Below, one piece after another: positions 1-6,324 of a DNA stretch of 14,721 bases. Position 1 is the stretch's first letter. Each line of letters starts with the position of its first letter. A model generated the notes under the pieces. It saw only the letters and a program-made list of their open reading frames with translations. It searched no databases and was not told the DNA's origin. The position numbers and the translations under genes were made by a program. Source of the stretch: DAOMFM01 sp035429825 (GTDB lineage Bacteria > Acidobacteriota > Blastocatellia > UBA7656 > JADIYM01); the NCBI GenBank assembly GCA_044224215.1, contig JBGAKX010000112.1, positions 1 through 14,721 of the forward strand, in the 5' to 3' direction.

Positions 1-231
1 CTGGCCCGACGCACGGGCGCAGCGCTGATTGCGGGCCTGACGTTTTCGACCGGGCCATTCGGGTTTCGAATGCAACCTCAAGGCGTAACGCTTCCCGACA
101 CGGACATATCGGACGAGGAGCTTGGCGCAATCCTGATGCGTCCGCTGGAGGATGCCGTGCGAATGGATCCCGGGCAATGGTTCGGAGTGAACCGGATGTT
201 CCGACGGGCGCGAAAGGCTGCGAGCCGCTAG
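1..231 (+). CDS. LpxL/HtrB-type lipid A acyltransferase, C-terminal fragment
   Basis: The frame is open from base 1 and stops with TAG at 229-231, giving the last 76 residues of a protein that begins outside the window. The fragment starts with LARRTGAALIAG, resembles the C-terminal half of the LpxL/HtrB lysophospholipid acyltransferase family (an RTGA motif followed by a beta strand), and ends with an acidic stretch, RPLEDAVRMDPGQWFGVNR. The last part matches the family pattern in which an 'ir..PeQW...hrR' segment closes the domain. Such inner-membrane enzymes transfer an acyl chain from acyl-ACP to lipid A precursors or related glycolipids. The catalytic HX4D motif would lie upstream and cannot be seen. 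The next gene, acpS on the other strand, activates the acyl carrier protein these enzymes use. The family call is fairly good; the exact substrate is unknown. Confidence 0.62.
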   Translation: MARRTGAALIAGLTFSTGPFGFRMQPQGVTLPDTDISDEELGAILMRPLEDAVRMDPGQWFGVNRMFRRARKAASR

Positions 232-250
232 CGTGCGCCTCGCACCTCAG

Positions 251-625
251 CTACTCAAGCAACACCTGTGCGACGGCGTGCACGTCGGTGTGCGAGATCG
301 AGACCAGTGACCTGTGCGCGCCGAGCTTTGCGAAGCGCTCGAGCGCGGCGCCGTGGAGCACAAGCTGCGGGGCACCGGATTCGGATGGTAGTATTTCGAC
401 TTCGCGCCAGGCGACGCCCTCTCCCCACCCGGTGCCGAGGGCTTTCATTGCAGCTTCTTTTGCCGCGAACCGACCGGCGTAGTGAACGAATCGCGAGGCT
501 CGGCCATCGCAATACTCAATTTCGGCCGGGGTGAAGACGCGATCGATGAACGGCTGGCCAAGGCGCCCGATGGTCGCCTTGATGCGGTCCACTTCGACGA
601 TATCGATACCGATGGAGACGATCAT
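251..625 (-). CDS. acpS: Holo-[acyl-carrier-protein] synthase (4'-phosphopantetheinyl transferase)
   Basis: A complete 124-residue protein, the normal size for AcpS. It transfers 4'-phosphopantetheine from CoA to a serine of apo-ACP, which activates fatty acid synthesis in the cytoplasm. Visible signatures are GIDIVEVDRI at residues 6-15 with the metal-binding Asp8, RFAAKEAAMKALGTG at 52-66 with the Lys56-Glu57 pair and second metal ligand, GAPQLVLHG at 84-92, and SISHTDVHAVAQV at 109-121. The ATG at 625 gives the standard MIVSIGIDIVEVDRI N-terminus; no strong Shine-Dalgarno precedes it. The gene runs tail-to-tail with the acyltransferase fragment (19 bases apart). Its start codon is 2 bases from the start of the divergent pgeF-like gene, so its promoter must lie inside that gene. 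Confidence 0.95.
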   Translation of the reverse strand: MIVSIGIDIVEVDRIKATIGRLGQPFIDRVFTPAEIEYCDGRASRFVHYAGRFAAKEAAMKALGTGWGEGVAWREVEILPSESGAPQLVLHGAALERFAKLGAHRSLVSISHTDVHAVAQVLLE

Positions 626-630
626 ACGTG
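614..630 (+). promoter_or_regulatory. Ribosome binding site and GTG start of the pgeF-like gene, embedded in acpS
   Basis: GGAG at 614-617 lies 10 bases before the GTG at 628-630. These bases are also the first codons of acpS on the other strand. This supports GTG 628 as the start and shows that translation signals for one gene sit inside the coding sequence of its neighbour. The upstream frame stays open, so a slightly earlier start cannot be fully excluded. Confidence 0.5.
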
Positions 631-1392
631 AGTGACTTCGAGTACCGTTCGCGCGATGGTATCACCTACATGGCGTGCGTGCCATTCGAGGCTGCCGGCG
701 TCACGGCGGCATTCAGCACGCGCGAAGGCGCAACGGAAGGCGAGCCTGTAACAGCGACGTCCGCGCGCCTCGCGCGAGCGATGGGTGTGGACGGACTTGT
801 CGTCGCGACGTGCCGTCAGGTGCACTCCGCGACCGTTCGGATTGTCCGCACCGACGCAGAAGTCGCGGACGAAACGGTCGAGAGCGATGCGATGGTGACG
901 GATCGTCAGGACGTGATGCTCGGCGTGAAGACGGCCGATTGCGTTCCCGTGCTCGTCGCCGACGTCAGGACGCGAGCGGTTGCGGCCGTTCACGCTGGGT
1001 GGAGAGGGGCCGTCGACCGGATCGTCGAGCGCGGCATCGCGCGGATGATGGGCACATTCGCCACACGCGGCGCCGACTGTATTGCGGCAATCGGCCCGGC
1101 GATCTGTGCCGACTGCTTCGAGGTCGGCTCCGAAGTCGTCGCCCGATTCCGCAACGAATTTCCGTACGGCGATCGTCTGATCTCGAACGTGCACGACGAC
1201 AAGGGCCACATCGACCTGAAGCTTGCGTGCGCAATCCAGCTCGAACTGTGCGGGGTACCGACTGACCGGATCTTCGTCTCGGACGCGTGCACGATGTGCG
1301 AGCCCGAGCGCTTCTTTTCTTACCGCCGCGAAGGCGCAAGGGCGGGACGAATCCTGTCCGTTGTCGGCTCTGCGCGCCTGGCCGGCGCCTGA
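628..1392 (+). CDS. pgeF: PgeF/YfiH-family (DUF152, laccase-domain) purine nucleoside/peptidoglycan editing protein
   Basis: A 254-residue protein of typical length for the YfiH/PgeF (formerly DUF152, 'polyphenol oxidase') family. Members act as zinc-dependent purine nucleoside phosphorylases or deaminases, and in E. coli the protein prevents misincorporation of L-Ser/Gly into peptidoglycan precursors. Hallmarks are GFSTR-like AFSTREG at 28-34, CRQVHSATV at 62-70 (His66), KTADCVPVLV at 101-110 (Cys105), VHAGWRGAVDRIV at 121-133 (His122), IGPAICADCFEVG at 155-167 and FFSYRREGARAGR at 229-241. His66, Cys105 and His122 are the expected zinc and catalytic set. The start is a GTG with GGAG 10 bases upstream. 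It converges on the VWA operon with 7 bases between the stop codons. Which of the two reported activities applies here cannot be told from sequence. Confidence 0.9.
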   Translation: MSDFEYRSRDGITYMACVPFEAAGVTAAFSTREGATEGEPVTATSARLARAMGVDGLVVATCRQVHSATVRIVRTDAEVADETVESDAMVTDRQDVMLGVKTADCVPVLVADVRTRAVAAVHAGWRGAVDRIVERGIARMMGTFATRGADCIAAIGPAICADCFEVGSEVVARFRNEFPYGDRLISNVHDDKGHIDLKLACAIQLELCGVPTDRIFVSDACTMCEPERFFSYRREGARAGRILSVVGSARLAGA

Positions 1393-1399
1393 CCCGTCG

Positions 1400-2380
1400 T
1401 CACGCCCTGGGCGCGTAGTACCCGCGGCGGAACCGGACCTTCAGGTCCTTTCGTGCTTCTCCCGCCAGCCGGATTTCGATCTTCCGGAACGTCCCGTCCC
1501 TGGCCGTGTTCGACGGCGTGTAACTGACGATGTACTGCTGGCGGAGGTCGTTCTCGATCTCGGCAAAGGCCTTGTCGAGGTCTTCGAAACTGCGCGGCTC
1601 GAACGAGCGGCCGCCTGTCTCCTTCGAGAGCTTGTCGAGCGCGCTGCCGTTGACGCTCTGCAACCTGGGGTCGCCGATCCCGATGCAGTAGATGATCACT
1701 TCCGAACGCCACGCGCGCTCGATAGCAGCAGCACTGTTGTACGAGCTGGTCGTGTCCTCGCCGTCTGTCACCAGAATGATGACGCGGCGTCCTGCCTCGG
1801 GCCGCAGGATGTCGTCAGCTGCGAGATACACTGCGTCGAACATCGACGTTCCGCCCGCGAGCGGATTGGTCGGCGCGGTGCCGCCGCGCCCGAATCCCGA
1901 CGACACCGACACGCGCACGCGATCGAGCGCCTTGTTGAGCGATTCGAGATTCCCGGTCAGGAGCTGCTCGAGCGTGACCTCCTTGGCGAACGTAACGACG
2001 CACGCAAGGTCCTTGTCGGGACGCACGACCTTCTGCAGAAAGCGTGCTGCTGCCTCCCGTTCGGCGCCGATTGAGTACTCCTGGCTGCCGCTGATGTCGA
2101 CGAGCAGCGCGATGGTCAATGGCGTCTCGAGCTTGCGCTCGAACGAGAAGATCTCCTGCGGCTTGCCGTCCTCGAGAACCTGGACCTCTTCGCGGTTCAC
2201 GTCGACGATCTGCTTGTTCTTCTTGTCCGTGACGTTGAACGGAACGTTGACGAGCTCGGTCCCCAGCTGCACGGGCTCTTCCTGCTGGGCGCCCTGCTGG
2301 CCGCCCTGAAGCGGCCGCGCAGGCGCCGCGGACAGCGCGAGGAACACGCCAAGACTTGCGACAAGGATGGAACGCTTCAT
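1400..2380 (-). CDS. Exported VWFA-related (TIGR03436-like) protein, paralog 1
   Basis: A 326-residue protein with an N-terminal Sec signal peptide (MKRSILVASLGVFLALSAAPA) and a likely site after AAPA. Residues about 40-82 form the short beta domain seen in this family (TELVNVPFNVTD ... VLEDGKPQEIFSF), residues about 88-275 a von Willebrand factor A domain, and the end has the family's LRQQYIVSYTPSN...DGTFRKIEIRL and RRGYYAPRA signature. The metal-ion-dependent adhesion site is intact: Asp95-Ile-Ser97-Gly-Ser99, Thr178 in GGTSMFDAV and Asp206 in VTDGED. Family function is unknown; an exported metal-binding adhesion or scaffold role is inferred. It is the last gene of a three-gene operon. Its ATG overlaps the stop of paralog 2 as TAATG, with GAGG five bases upstream, which suggests translational coupling. 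Confidence 0.88.
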   Translation of the reverse strand: MKRSILVASLGVFLALSAAPARPLQGGQQGAQQEEPVQLGTELVNVPFNVTDKKNKQIVDVNREEVQVLEDGKPQEIFSFERKLETPLTIALLVDISGSQEYSIGAEREAAARFLQKVVRPDKDLACVVTFAKEVTLEQLLTGNLESLNKALDRVRVSVSSGFGRGGTAPTNPLAGGTSMFDAVYLAADDILRPEAGRRVIILVTDGEDTTSSYNSAAAIERAWRSEVIIYCIGIGDPRLQSVNGSALDKLSKETGGRSFEPRSFEDLDKAFAEIENDLRQQYIVSYTPSNTARDGTFRKIEIRLAGEARKDLKVRFRRGYYAPRA

Positions 2381-2389
2381 TACGGCCTC
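2378..2389 (-). promoter_or_regulatory. TAATG stop/start overlap with internal GAGG ribosome binding site
   Basis: Read on the minus strand, GAGG (2389-2386) is followed five bases later by TAATG, in which TAA ends paralog 2 and ATG starts paralog 1, sharing one A at 2380. This is the classic arrangement for termination-reinitiation, so the two proteins are likely made in linked amounts. Confidence 0.7.
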
Positions 2390-3468
2390 GGCGACGTGGG
2401 CGATACTGCGGCGCCATTCTCCCGCGGCGCGAAGTACCCCTTTCGGTGAAATATCTTGACGTCCTGACGAGCCGGGACTTCGACCTCGATGACGCGGAAC
2501 GAGCCGTCGCGTGTCGTGTTCGTCGGCTCGTACGCGATCAGGTACTGGCTGCGCATCTCTTCGTCGATCTGGCGGAACGCCGCGCGCAGGTCGTCGTAGG
2601 AGGTCGGAAAGTACGCGTGGCCGCCCGTCTGATCGGCGAGCGTGTCGAGGACGGCGCGTTTGACCGCGGTCGAGCGGTACCGGTCGCCGATGCCGATCAC
2701 GTAGACGATCACCTCGGACCGAAGCGCATCGTCGATCGACTGCGACAGCGTCCGGTCGCTTGCCGTGTCGTCGCCATCTGTCAGCACGATGATTGCTCGC
2801 CGCGTGGCCGTGTCGTTCGCAGCTTGGTTCACGCGCTTCGGAAACAGTTCCGTGGCGGTGATTCCGACCGCGTCATAGAGAGCCGTTGCGCCCGTCCGGC
2901 TGCCAGATGCAACCCGCGACTGCCACGAAAGCCGGTTGAACGACTCGTTGACGCGCTCGAGCCGGTTCGTCATGCCCTGCACCCACTGCACGTCTTCGCC
3001 GAACGTGACGATGGCGGCAGTGTCCTTCCGTGGTTTGACGACCGACTGCAGGAACGCCTGCGCGGCGCGCTTCTCGTCGCTGAACGTGAACTCCTGGCTG
3101 CTCGACATGTCGATCACAATCGCGACCTCGAGCGGAAGGTTGGTCTGCTTTCCAAACGAAAAGATCTGCTGAGGCTCGCCGGCCTCGGTCAGCACGATGT
3201 CCTGCTCCGCGATGTCGCCGATGAAACGGTTCTTCTGGTCCGTTACCGAGAAGAACACGTTTACGACGTCCGTCGACAACTGGATCGGGTCGTTGTCCTG
3301 TGCGGGCAGGTTGCGCGCCGCGGGAGCGCCGCCCGGCTTTGCCGGAGCCGGTGCGGGAGTTGTCGCACGCCGCGTGCGCGTCTCGCCGTTCTGCGCAACC
3401 CCGGTGCCCACCGGCATGATGACCACGGCCACTGTCACGGCGACGAACCAACGCCGAATCGAATTCAT
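2380..3468 (-). CDS. Exported VWFA-related (TIGR03436-like) protein, paralog 2
   Basis: A 362-residue protein. The ATG at 3468 is preferred over the upstream ATG at 3546 because it begins a clear signal peptide (MNSIRRWFVAVTVAVVIMPV, cleavage near GVAQ) and has AGGGGGA six bases before it. A Pro/Ala-rich linker (residues about 36-58) separates the signal from the family beta domain (STDVVNVFFSVTDQKN, EAGEPQQIFSF). The VWA domain spans about 112-300 with a complete metal site: Asp120, Ser122, Ser124 in IDMSSSQ, Thr195 in GATALYDAV and Asp231 in LTDGDD. The C-terminus carries RSQYLIAYEPTN...DGSFRVIEVEV and HRKGYFAPRE. It is the closest paralog of the gene after it and the middle gene of the operon, 31 bases downstream of paralog 3. 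Confidence 0.87.
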   Translation of the reverse strand: MNSIRRWFVAVTVAVVIMPVGTGVAQNGETRTRRATTPAPAPAKPGGAPAARNLPAQDNDPIQLSTDVVNVFFSVTDQKNRFIGDIAEQDIVLTEAGEPQQIFSFGKQTNLPLEVAIVIDMSSSQEFTFSDEKRAAQAFLQSVVKPRKDTAAIVTFGEDVQWVQGMTNRLERVNESFNRLSWQSRVASGSRTGATALYDAVGITATELFPKRVNQAANDTATRRAIIVLTDGDDTASDRTLSQSIDDALRSEVIVYVIGIGDRYRSTAVKRAVLDTLADQTGGHAYFPTSYDDLRAAFRQIDEEMRSQYLIAYEPTNTTRDGSFRVIEVEVPARQDVKIFHRKGYFAPRENGAAVSPTSPRP

Positions 3469-3481
3469 GAGAAATCCCCCT
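3469..3481 (-). promoter_or_regulatory. Ribosome binding site of VWA paralog 2
   Basis: AGGGGGA (3481-3475 on the minus strand) lies six bases before the ATG at 3468. It decides the start in favour of the signal-peptide methionine over an in-frame ATG 26 codons upstream, which would place charged residues ahead of the signal sequence and overlap the end of paralog 3. Confidence 0.6.
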
Positions 3482-3499
3482 GGCCCCGGTTGCGCGTCA

Positions 3500-4465
3500 T
3501 TACCGCGGCACTGCATCGGGATTCGGCGGAAGCGCGTAGTATCCACGCTTTGCGCGAACCTCGACCTTCTGGTCTGCGCCGTCGACCTTCACCTCGACCT
3601 TGCGGAACTTGCCGTCGCGATTCTGATCGGCCGGCTCGTAATAGATCACGTACTGGTTCCTGAGCAGCGTGCGAACACCGGCGAACGCACGCTCGAGCTC
3701 GAGCCGCTGGTACGGCAGAAACGTCCGGCCGCCCGTCGCATCGCACAGCTGATCGAGCTCCTTGTCGACGGACGCCTTCGTGGTGCCGGCGTTCACGTCC
3801 GAGTAGTTGCGCGTGCTGATCGCAAAGATCGTGACGTTCGTGCGCTGCGCGATCTGGATTGCCTCTTCGAGCGTGTGATCGCTGCCAACGTCCGCACCGT
3901 CGGTCACCAGCAGCATCACAGGCCGCGATCCTGGCGGCAGCAGCGCCATCTTCTGTTCGCATACGCTGAAGATGCCGTCGTAGAGCCGCGTGTTGCCGCC
4001 GGCTTTCAGCTTGTCGATCGCCTGCGTCAGATCGCCCGAGTCCTTCGAGAAATCTACCTGGAGCAACACTTCCGACGCGAACGATGCGACGAGGGCACGA
4101 TCCGTTCGGCGCTCGAGGATCGACATGACGAACGCCGCGGCCGCGTCCTTTTCGAACAGCAGCTTGCGCTTCACCGAGTTGCTCGTATCGATCAGGATCG
4201 CGATGTCGAGAGGGATCTGCGACGGCGCGTCGAACGACGTGATCCGCTGCTCCTTGCCGTTCTCGAACACGCGGAAGTTCTGCCGCGTGAGCCCCGGGAT
4301 GAAGTCTCCCTTCTTGTCAAAGACCATCACGGGAAGGAATACCTCGAGCGTCGTGATCTGGTTCTGGTCTTCGCCCTGGGCCGGCGTCTGCGCCCCGCCG
4401 AGCGCGGGGTGAAGCGTGAGCGCGCCGGCGAGGATCGCGAACAGTATGCGTTTGTATCGAGCCAT
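3500..4465 (-). CDS. Exported VWFA-related (TIGR03436-like) protein, paralog 3 (first gene of operon)
   Basis: A 321-residue protein starting at ATG 4465. The signal peptide is MARYKRILFAILAGALTLHP with cleavage near GGAQ. The beta domain (EVFLPVMVFDKKGDFIPGL, FENGKEQRITSF) is followed by a VWA domain at about 85-270 with an intact metal site: Asp93, Ser95 and Ser97 in LIDTSNS, Thr159 in GGNTRLYDGI and Asp189 in VTDGAD. The end has RNQYVIYYEPADQNRDGKF and AKRGYYALPP. An in-frame ATG exists at 4525, but a strong promoter occupies 4496-4525, so that start would lie outside the mRNA. AGGA sits close (three bases) before the chosen ATG. It leads a three-gene operon on the minus strand. Its role is unknown beyond an exported, probably divalent-metal-binding protein. 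Confidence 0.87.
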   Translation of the reverse strand: MARYKRILFAILAGALTLHPALGGAQTPAQGEDQNQITTLEVFLPVMVFDKKGDFIPGLTRQNFRVFENGKEQRITSFDAPSQIPLDIAILIDTSNSVKRKLLFEKDAAAAFVMSILERRTDRALVASFASEVLLQVDFSKDSGDLTQAIDKLKAGGNTRLYDGIFSVCEQKMALLPPGSRPVMLLVTDGADVGSDHTLEEAIQIAQRTNVTIFAISTRNYSDVNAGTTKASVDKELDQLCDATGGRTFLPYQRLELERAFAGVRTLLRNQYVIYYEPADQNRDGKFRKVEVKVDGADQKVEVRAKRGYYALPPNPDAVPR

Positions 4466-4495
4466 AGTTCCTGTTTGTAAAGAGATGAACGGAAA

Positions 4496-4525
4496 AGTAT
4501 AGGCATCCTTGCGAGACCGTGTCAA
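4496..4525 (-). promoter_or_regulatory. Near-consensus sigma70 promoter of the three-gene VWA operon
   Basis: On the minus strand, TTGACA (4525-4520, perfect -35) is separated by 18 bases from TATACT (4501-4496, five of six matches to the -10). Transcription would start near 4489-4490, leaving a leader of roughly 25 bases before the ATG at 4465. In such GC-rich DNA this match is striking and suggests strong, constitutive expression of the operon. Confidence 0.78.
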
Positions 4526-4552
4526 AGAGGCCTCCCTCGCGGCATGCCATCA

Positions 4553-4581
4553 CTCAAGTCTATGAATCCAGACTAGTTGAG
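4553..4581. repeat. Imperfect inverted repeat at the 3' end of the Hsp70-like gene
   Basis: CTCA-AGTCT (4553-4561) can pair with AGACT-(AGT)-TGAG (4570-4581) around an eight-base loop, giving nine pairs with a three-base bulge. It overlaps the Hsp70-like stop codon. No T-run follows on the minus strand, so it is not a standard intrinsic terminator. It might slow or protect the transcript end between the Hsp70-like gene and the VWA operon. Confidence 0.3.
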
Positions 4582-6129
4582 CGAGCCGGCCAGCCGGAAC
4601 GTCTGCTCGAACCCGCTCTCAACCGACCGCAGCGTGACGGTGACGATGCCGTTCGTGTCGCAGGTGTATTCCTCGACGATCGTCTCGGTCTCGGACGGAT
4701 CGGCGCGTTCGACTGGCATCGATGCCAGGTCCGGATGGTGCTGCAGCGACCGCTCGAACGGGAAACAGATCGCATCCCACGGGGCCACACCGGAATCTGG
4801 ATGTCCGTCGGGCGACAGCGACGCACACTCGGCATACCGGTAGTGACCGATGTTGTGCGCCGGCCGGTATCTGCGTTCGGCGAGCAGCGCATGCCCGTCG
4901 CGCTCGACGAGCGACGTGTCCTTCACGAAGATCGGATCAAAGACAACGCGCCGACCGTGCTCGGCTTCGCGAAAGACGCCAAAGTGGCGCGTGAGCGTCT
5001 CGCGGACAAAGTACGGTTCCTTTGGGTTTGCGGCAACAGCCAGGCCGATTGCGACGGCGCCGTGCGGATACTGGGACCGCTGGATCCTGCGCCCGTAGCG
5101 ATCGCGCAACGAGCGCAGGACGAGCGGGAAGTGCGTCGAGCCGCCAACGAGGTACACCGTCGCGACGCTTGACGGCAACGCATCCGACTCGTCGTCGTGT
5201 TCGGTGAGGCGCGAGAGGACGCGTTCAAGGCAAACGATCGTCCGGTCGACGAGCGGACTGCACCGCTCGTAGTAATTGGCCGCTTGAATGACGACCTCGG
5301 CGTCGTCGGTCCCAAGGATGCTCGTGTCGACGAGAATCTTCCGGGTGTGGGCGTTGAGTGATTCCTTGCGGTCGCGGCATTCGTCGAGCAGATGCGCACG
5401 CGTCGGACCGTCGAGCGCCGCCGACCCGCCATAGGGGTCGGCCACCATGTCGAGCAGCACCTCGTCAAAGTCGTCGCCGCCAAGCCGCTCGACGCCCTCG
5501 CTCGAAATGACCTCGTGCCGCATCCCCGCAATCTGGATCGCCGCCGCGTCGAACGTCCCGCCGCCAAGGTCATAGACCGCGAGGTACTGCTTCTGACGCG
5601 GACCCTCTGGCCGCTTCACGAATCGGTGGGCGTATTCGACGCCGGCCGCCGACGGCTCGTTCATCATTCCAACGACAGAGAAGCCGCCGGCCTTGAATGC
5701 CTCGAGCGTCAGGAAGCGCTGGTTGCTGTTGGCGTTTGCCGGAACCGAAACCATCGCCTCGAGCGGTTCGTCGTCCGCAATGTGGATGTTCGCGGCGTCG
5801 GATCGCAGCTCGCGCGCAAGCGATTCGATGTACATCGTCAGCAGCTCGAGCAACGCAATGCGGCCGACTCCGGGGATGTCGATCGCATGATCGGGCGCCG
5901 ACCACGAGAGGAGCCGCTTGATCGAGGATAGGTGCCACGCATGCGGGTCGCCTCGGAGCGCTTCGGCGTGATGGCCAAAGGACAGCGCCCCGTGCCGCGC
6001 CGCGATGCGCGAGGGGTACCACTCGATCCACGAGCCGCGCGGATCGCGAAAACAGACAAGCGGATAGTTGCCACGGTCTTCGCACGCTACGACCGTTCGC
6101 GTCGTCCCAAAATCGATTCCAATCCGCAT
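4573..6129 (-). CDS. Hsp70/DnaK-like protein lacking the helical lid
   Basis: A 518-residue Hsp70-superfamily protein. The nucleotide-binding domain (about 1-375) shows phosphate-1 IGIDFGTTRTVV (3-14), the IKRLL motif with the equivalent of DnaK Lys70 (Lys71), phosphate-2 YDLGGGTFD (186-194), EPSAAGVEYA (158-167), GGDDFD (217-222) and the adenosine motif VYLVGGSTHFPLV (325-337), so ATP binding and hydrolysis look possible. The remaining about 140 residues end in a beta-strand section, CDTNGIVTVTL (490-500), that resembles the DnaK substrate-binding beta domain. Nothing resembles the alpha-helical lid or an EEVD-type tail. Full DnaK is about 620-640 residues. ATG 6129 gives the canonical MRIGIDFGTT start, with GAGG 12 bases upstream, which is rather far. 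No signal peptide, so cytoplasmic. It diverges from the secreted protease and precedes the VWA operon. Clients are unknown. Confidence 0.88.
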   Translation of the reverse strand: MRIGIDFGTTRTVVACEDRGNYPLVCFRDPRGSWIEWYPSRIAARHGALSFGHHAEALRGDPHAWHLSSIKRLLSWSAPDHAIDIPGVGRIALLELLTMYIESLARELRSDAANIHIADDEPLEAMVSVPANANSNQRFLTLEAFKAGGFSVVGMMNEPSAAGVEYAHRFVKRPEGPRQKQYLAVYDLGGGTFDAAAIQIAGMRHEVISSEGVERLGGDDFDEVLLDMVADPYGGSAALDGPTRAHLLDECRDRKESLNAHTRKILVDTSILGTDDAEVVIQAANYYERCSPLVDRTIVCLERVLSRLTEHDDESDALPSSVATVYLVGGSTHFPLVLRSLRDRYGRRIQRSQYPHGAVAIGLAVAANPKEPYFVRETLTRHFGVFREAEHGRRVVFDPIFVKDTSLVERDGHALLAERRYRPAHNIGHYRYAECASLSPDGHPDSGVAPWDAICFPFERSLQHHPDLASMPVERADPSETETIVEEYTCDTNGIVTVTLRSVESGFEQTFRLAGSLN

Positions 6130-6183
6130 GTCCGGCAACGACCTCGTGTCGGGTTCGACCGCAGTCGAGAACCAGTCGCGGCG

Positions 6184-6200
6184 ACCCGTATTTTGCGGGT
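6184..6200. repeat. Short inverted repeat in the Hsp70/protease divergent region
   Basis: ACCCG (6184-6188) and CGGGT (6196-6200) flank a seven-base AT-rich loop. It lies in the 192-base divergent region (6130-6321). No convincing promoter for the Hsp70-like gene was found on the minus strand. The repeat could be an operator or a small RNA hairpin, but five base pairs can occur by chance. Confidence 0.22.
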
Positions 6201-6307
6201 TGTTTGTACCATGGACGGCCCGATCGCCGATATTGCCGAACGGTGAGCGCACATCGGGATCGCGGCCGCCAATCGGTGCGAACTGGCGAGCTGATGCACG
6301 CGGCTAG

Positions 6308-6324
6308 TACAATTCGACCCCATG
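6308..6324 (+). promoter_or_regulatory. Leaderless-type promoter of the S8 protease gene (TACAAT-N8-ATG)
   Basis: TACAAT at 6308-6313 matches five of six positions of the sigma70 -10 box and ends exactly eight bases before the ATG at 6322. Transcription would begin at or within a base or two of the ATG, so the mRNA would have no leader. No Shine-Dalgarno is visible. The -35 region (near 6284-6290) is weak. The same geometry occurs upstream of the zinc-ribbon gene at 12301. Confidence 0.58.

Noticed and set aside
622..1209. Minus-strand open frame opposite the pgeF-like gene that would extend upstream of acpS
   Set aside because: No family features, and the pgeF-like frame on the other strand has all zinc and catalytic motifs.
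2356..4480. Two long plus-strand open frames opposite the VWA operon
   Set aside because: They mirror the minus-strand VWA coding sequence and show repetitive Arg/Val/Leu/Asp composition with no domain signature, signal peptide or ribosome binding site.
4526..4581. Possible intrinsic terminator after the Hsp70-like gene
   Set aside because: An inverted repeat is present but no T-run follows it on the minus strand, so I list it only as a repeat.
4573..6252. Longer Hsp70-like protein starting at 6252 with an extra 41 residues
   Set aside because: The extra N-terminus has no family resemblance or ribosome binding site, and MRIGIDFGTT at 6129 is the standard Hsp70 start.
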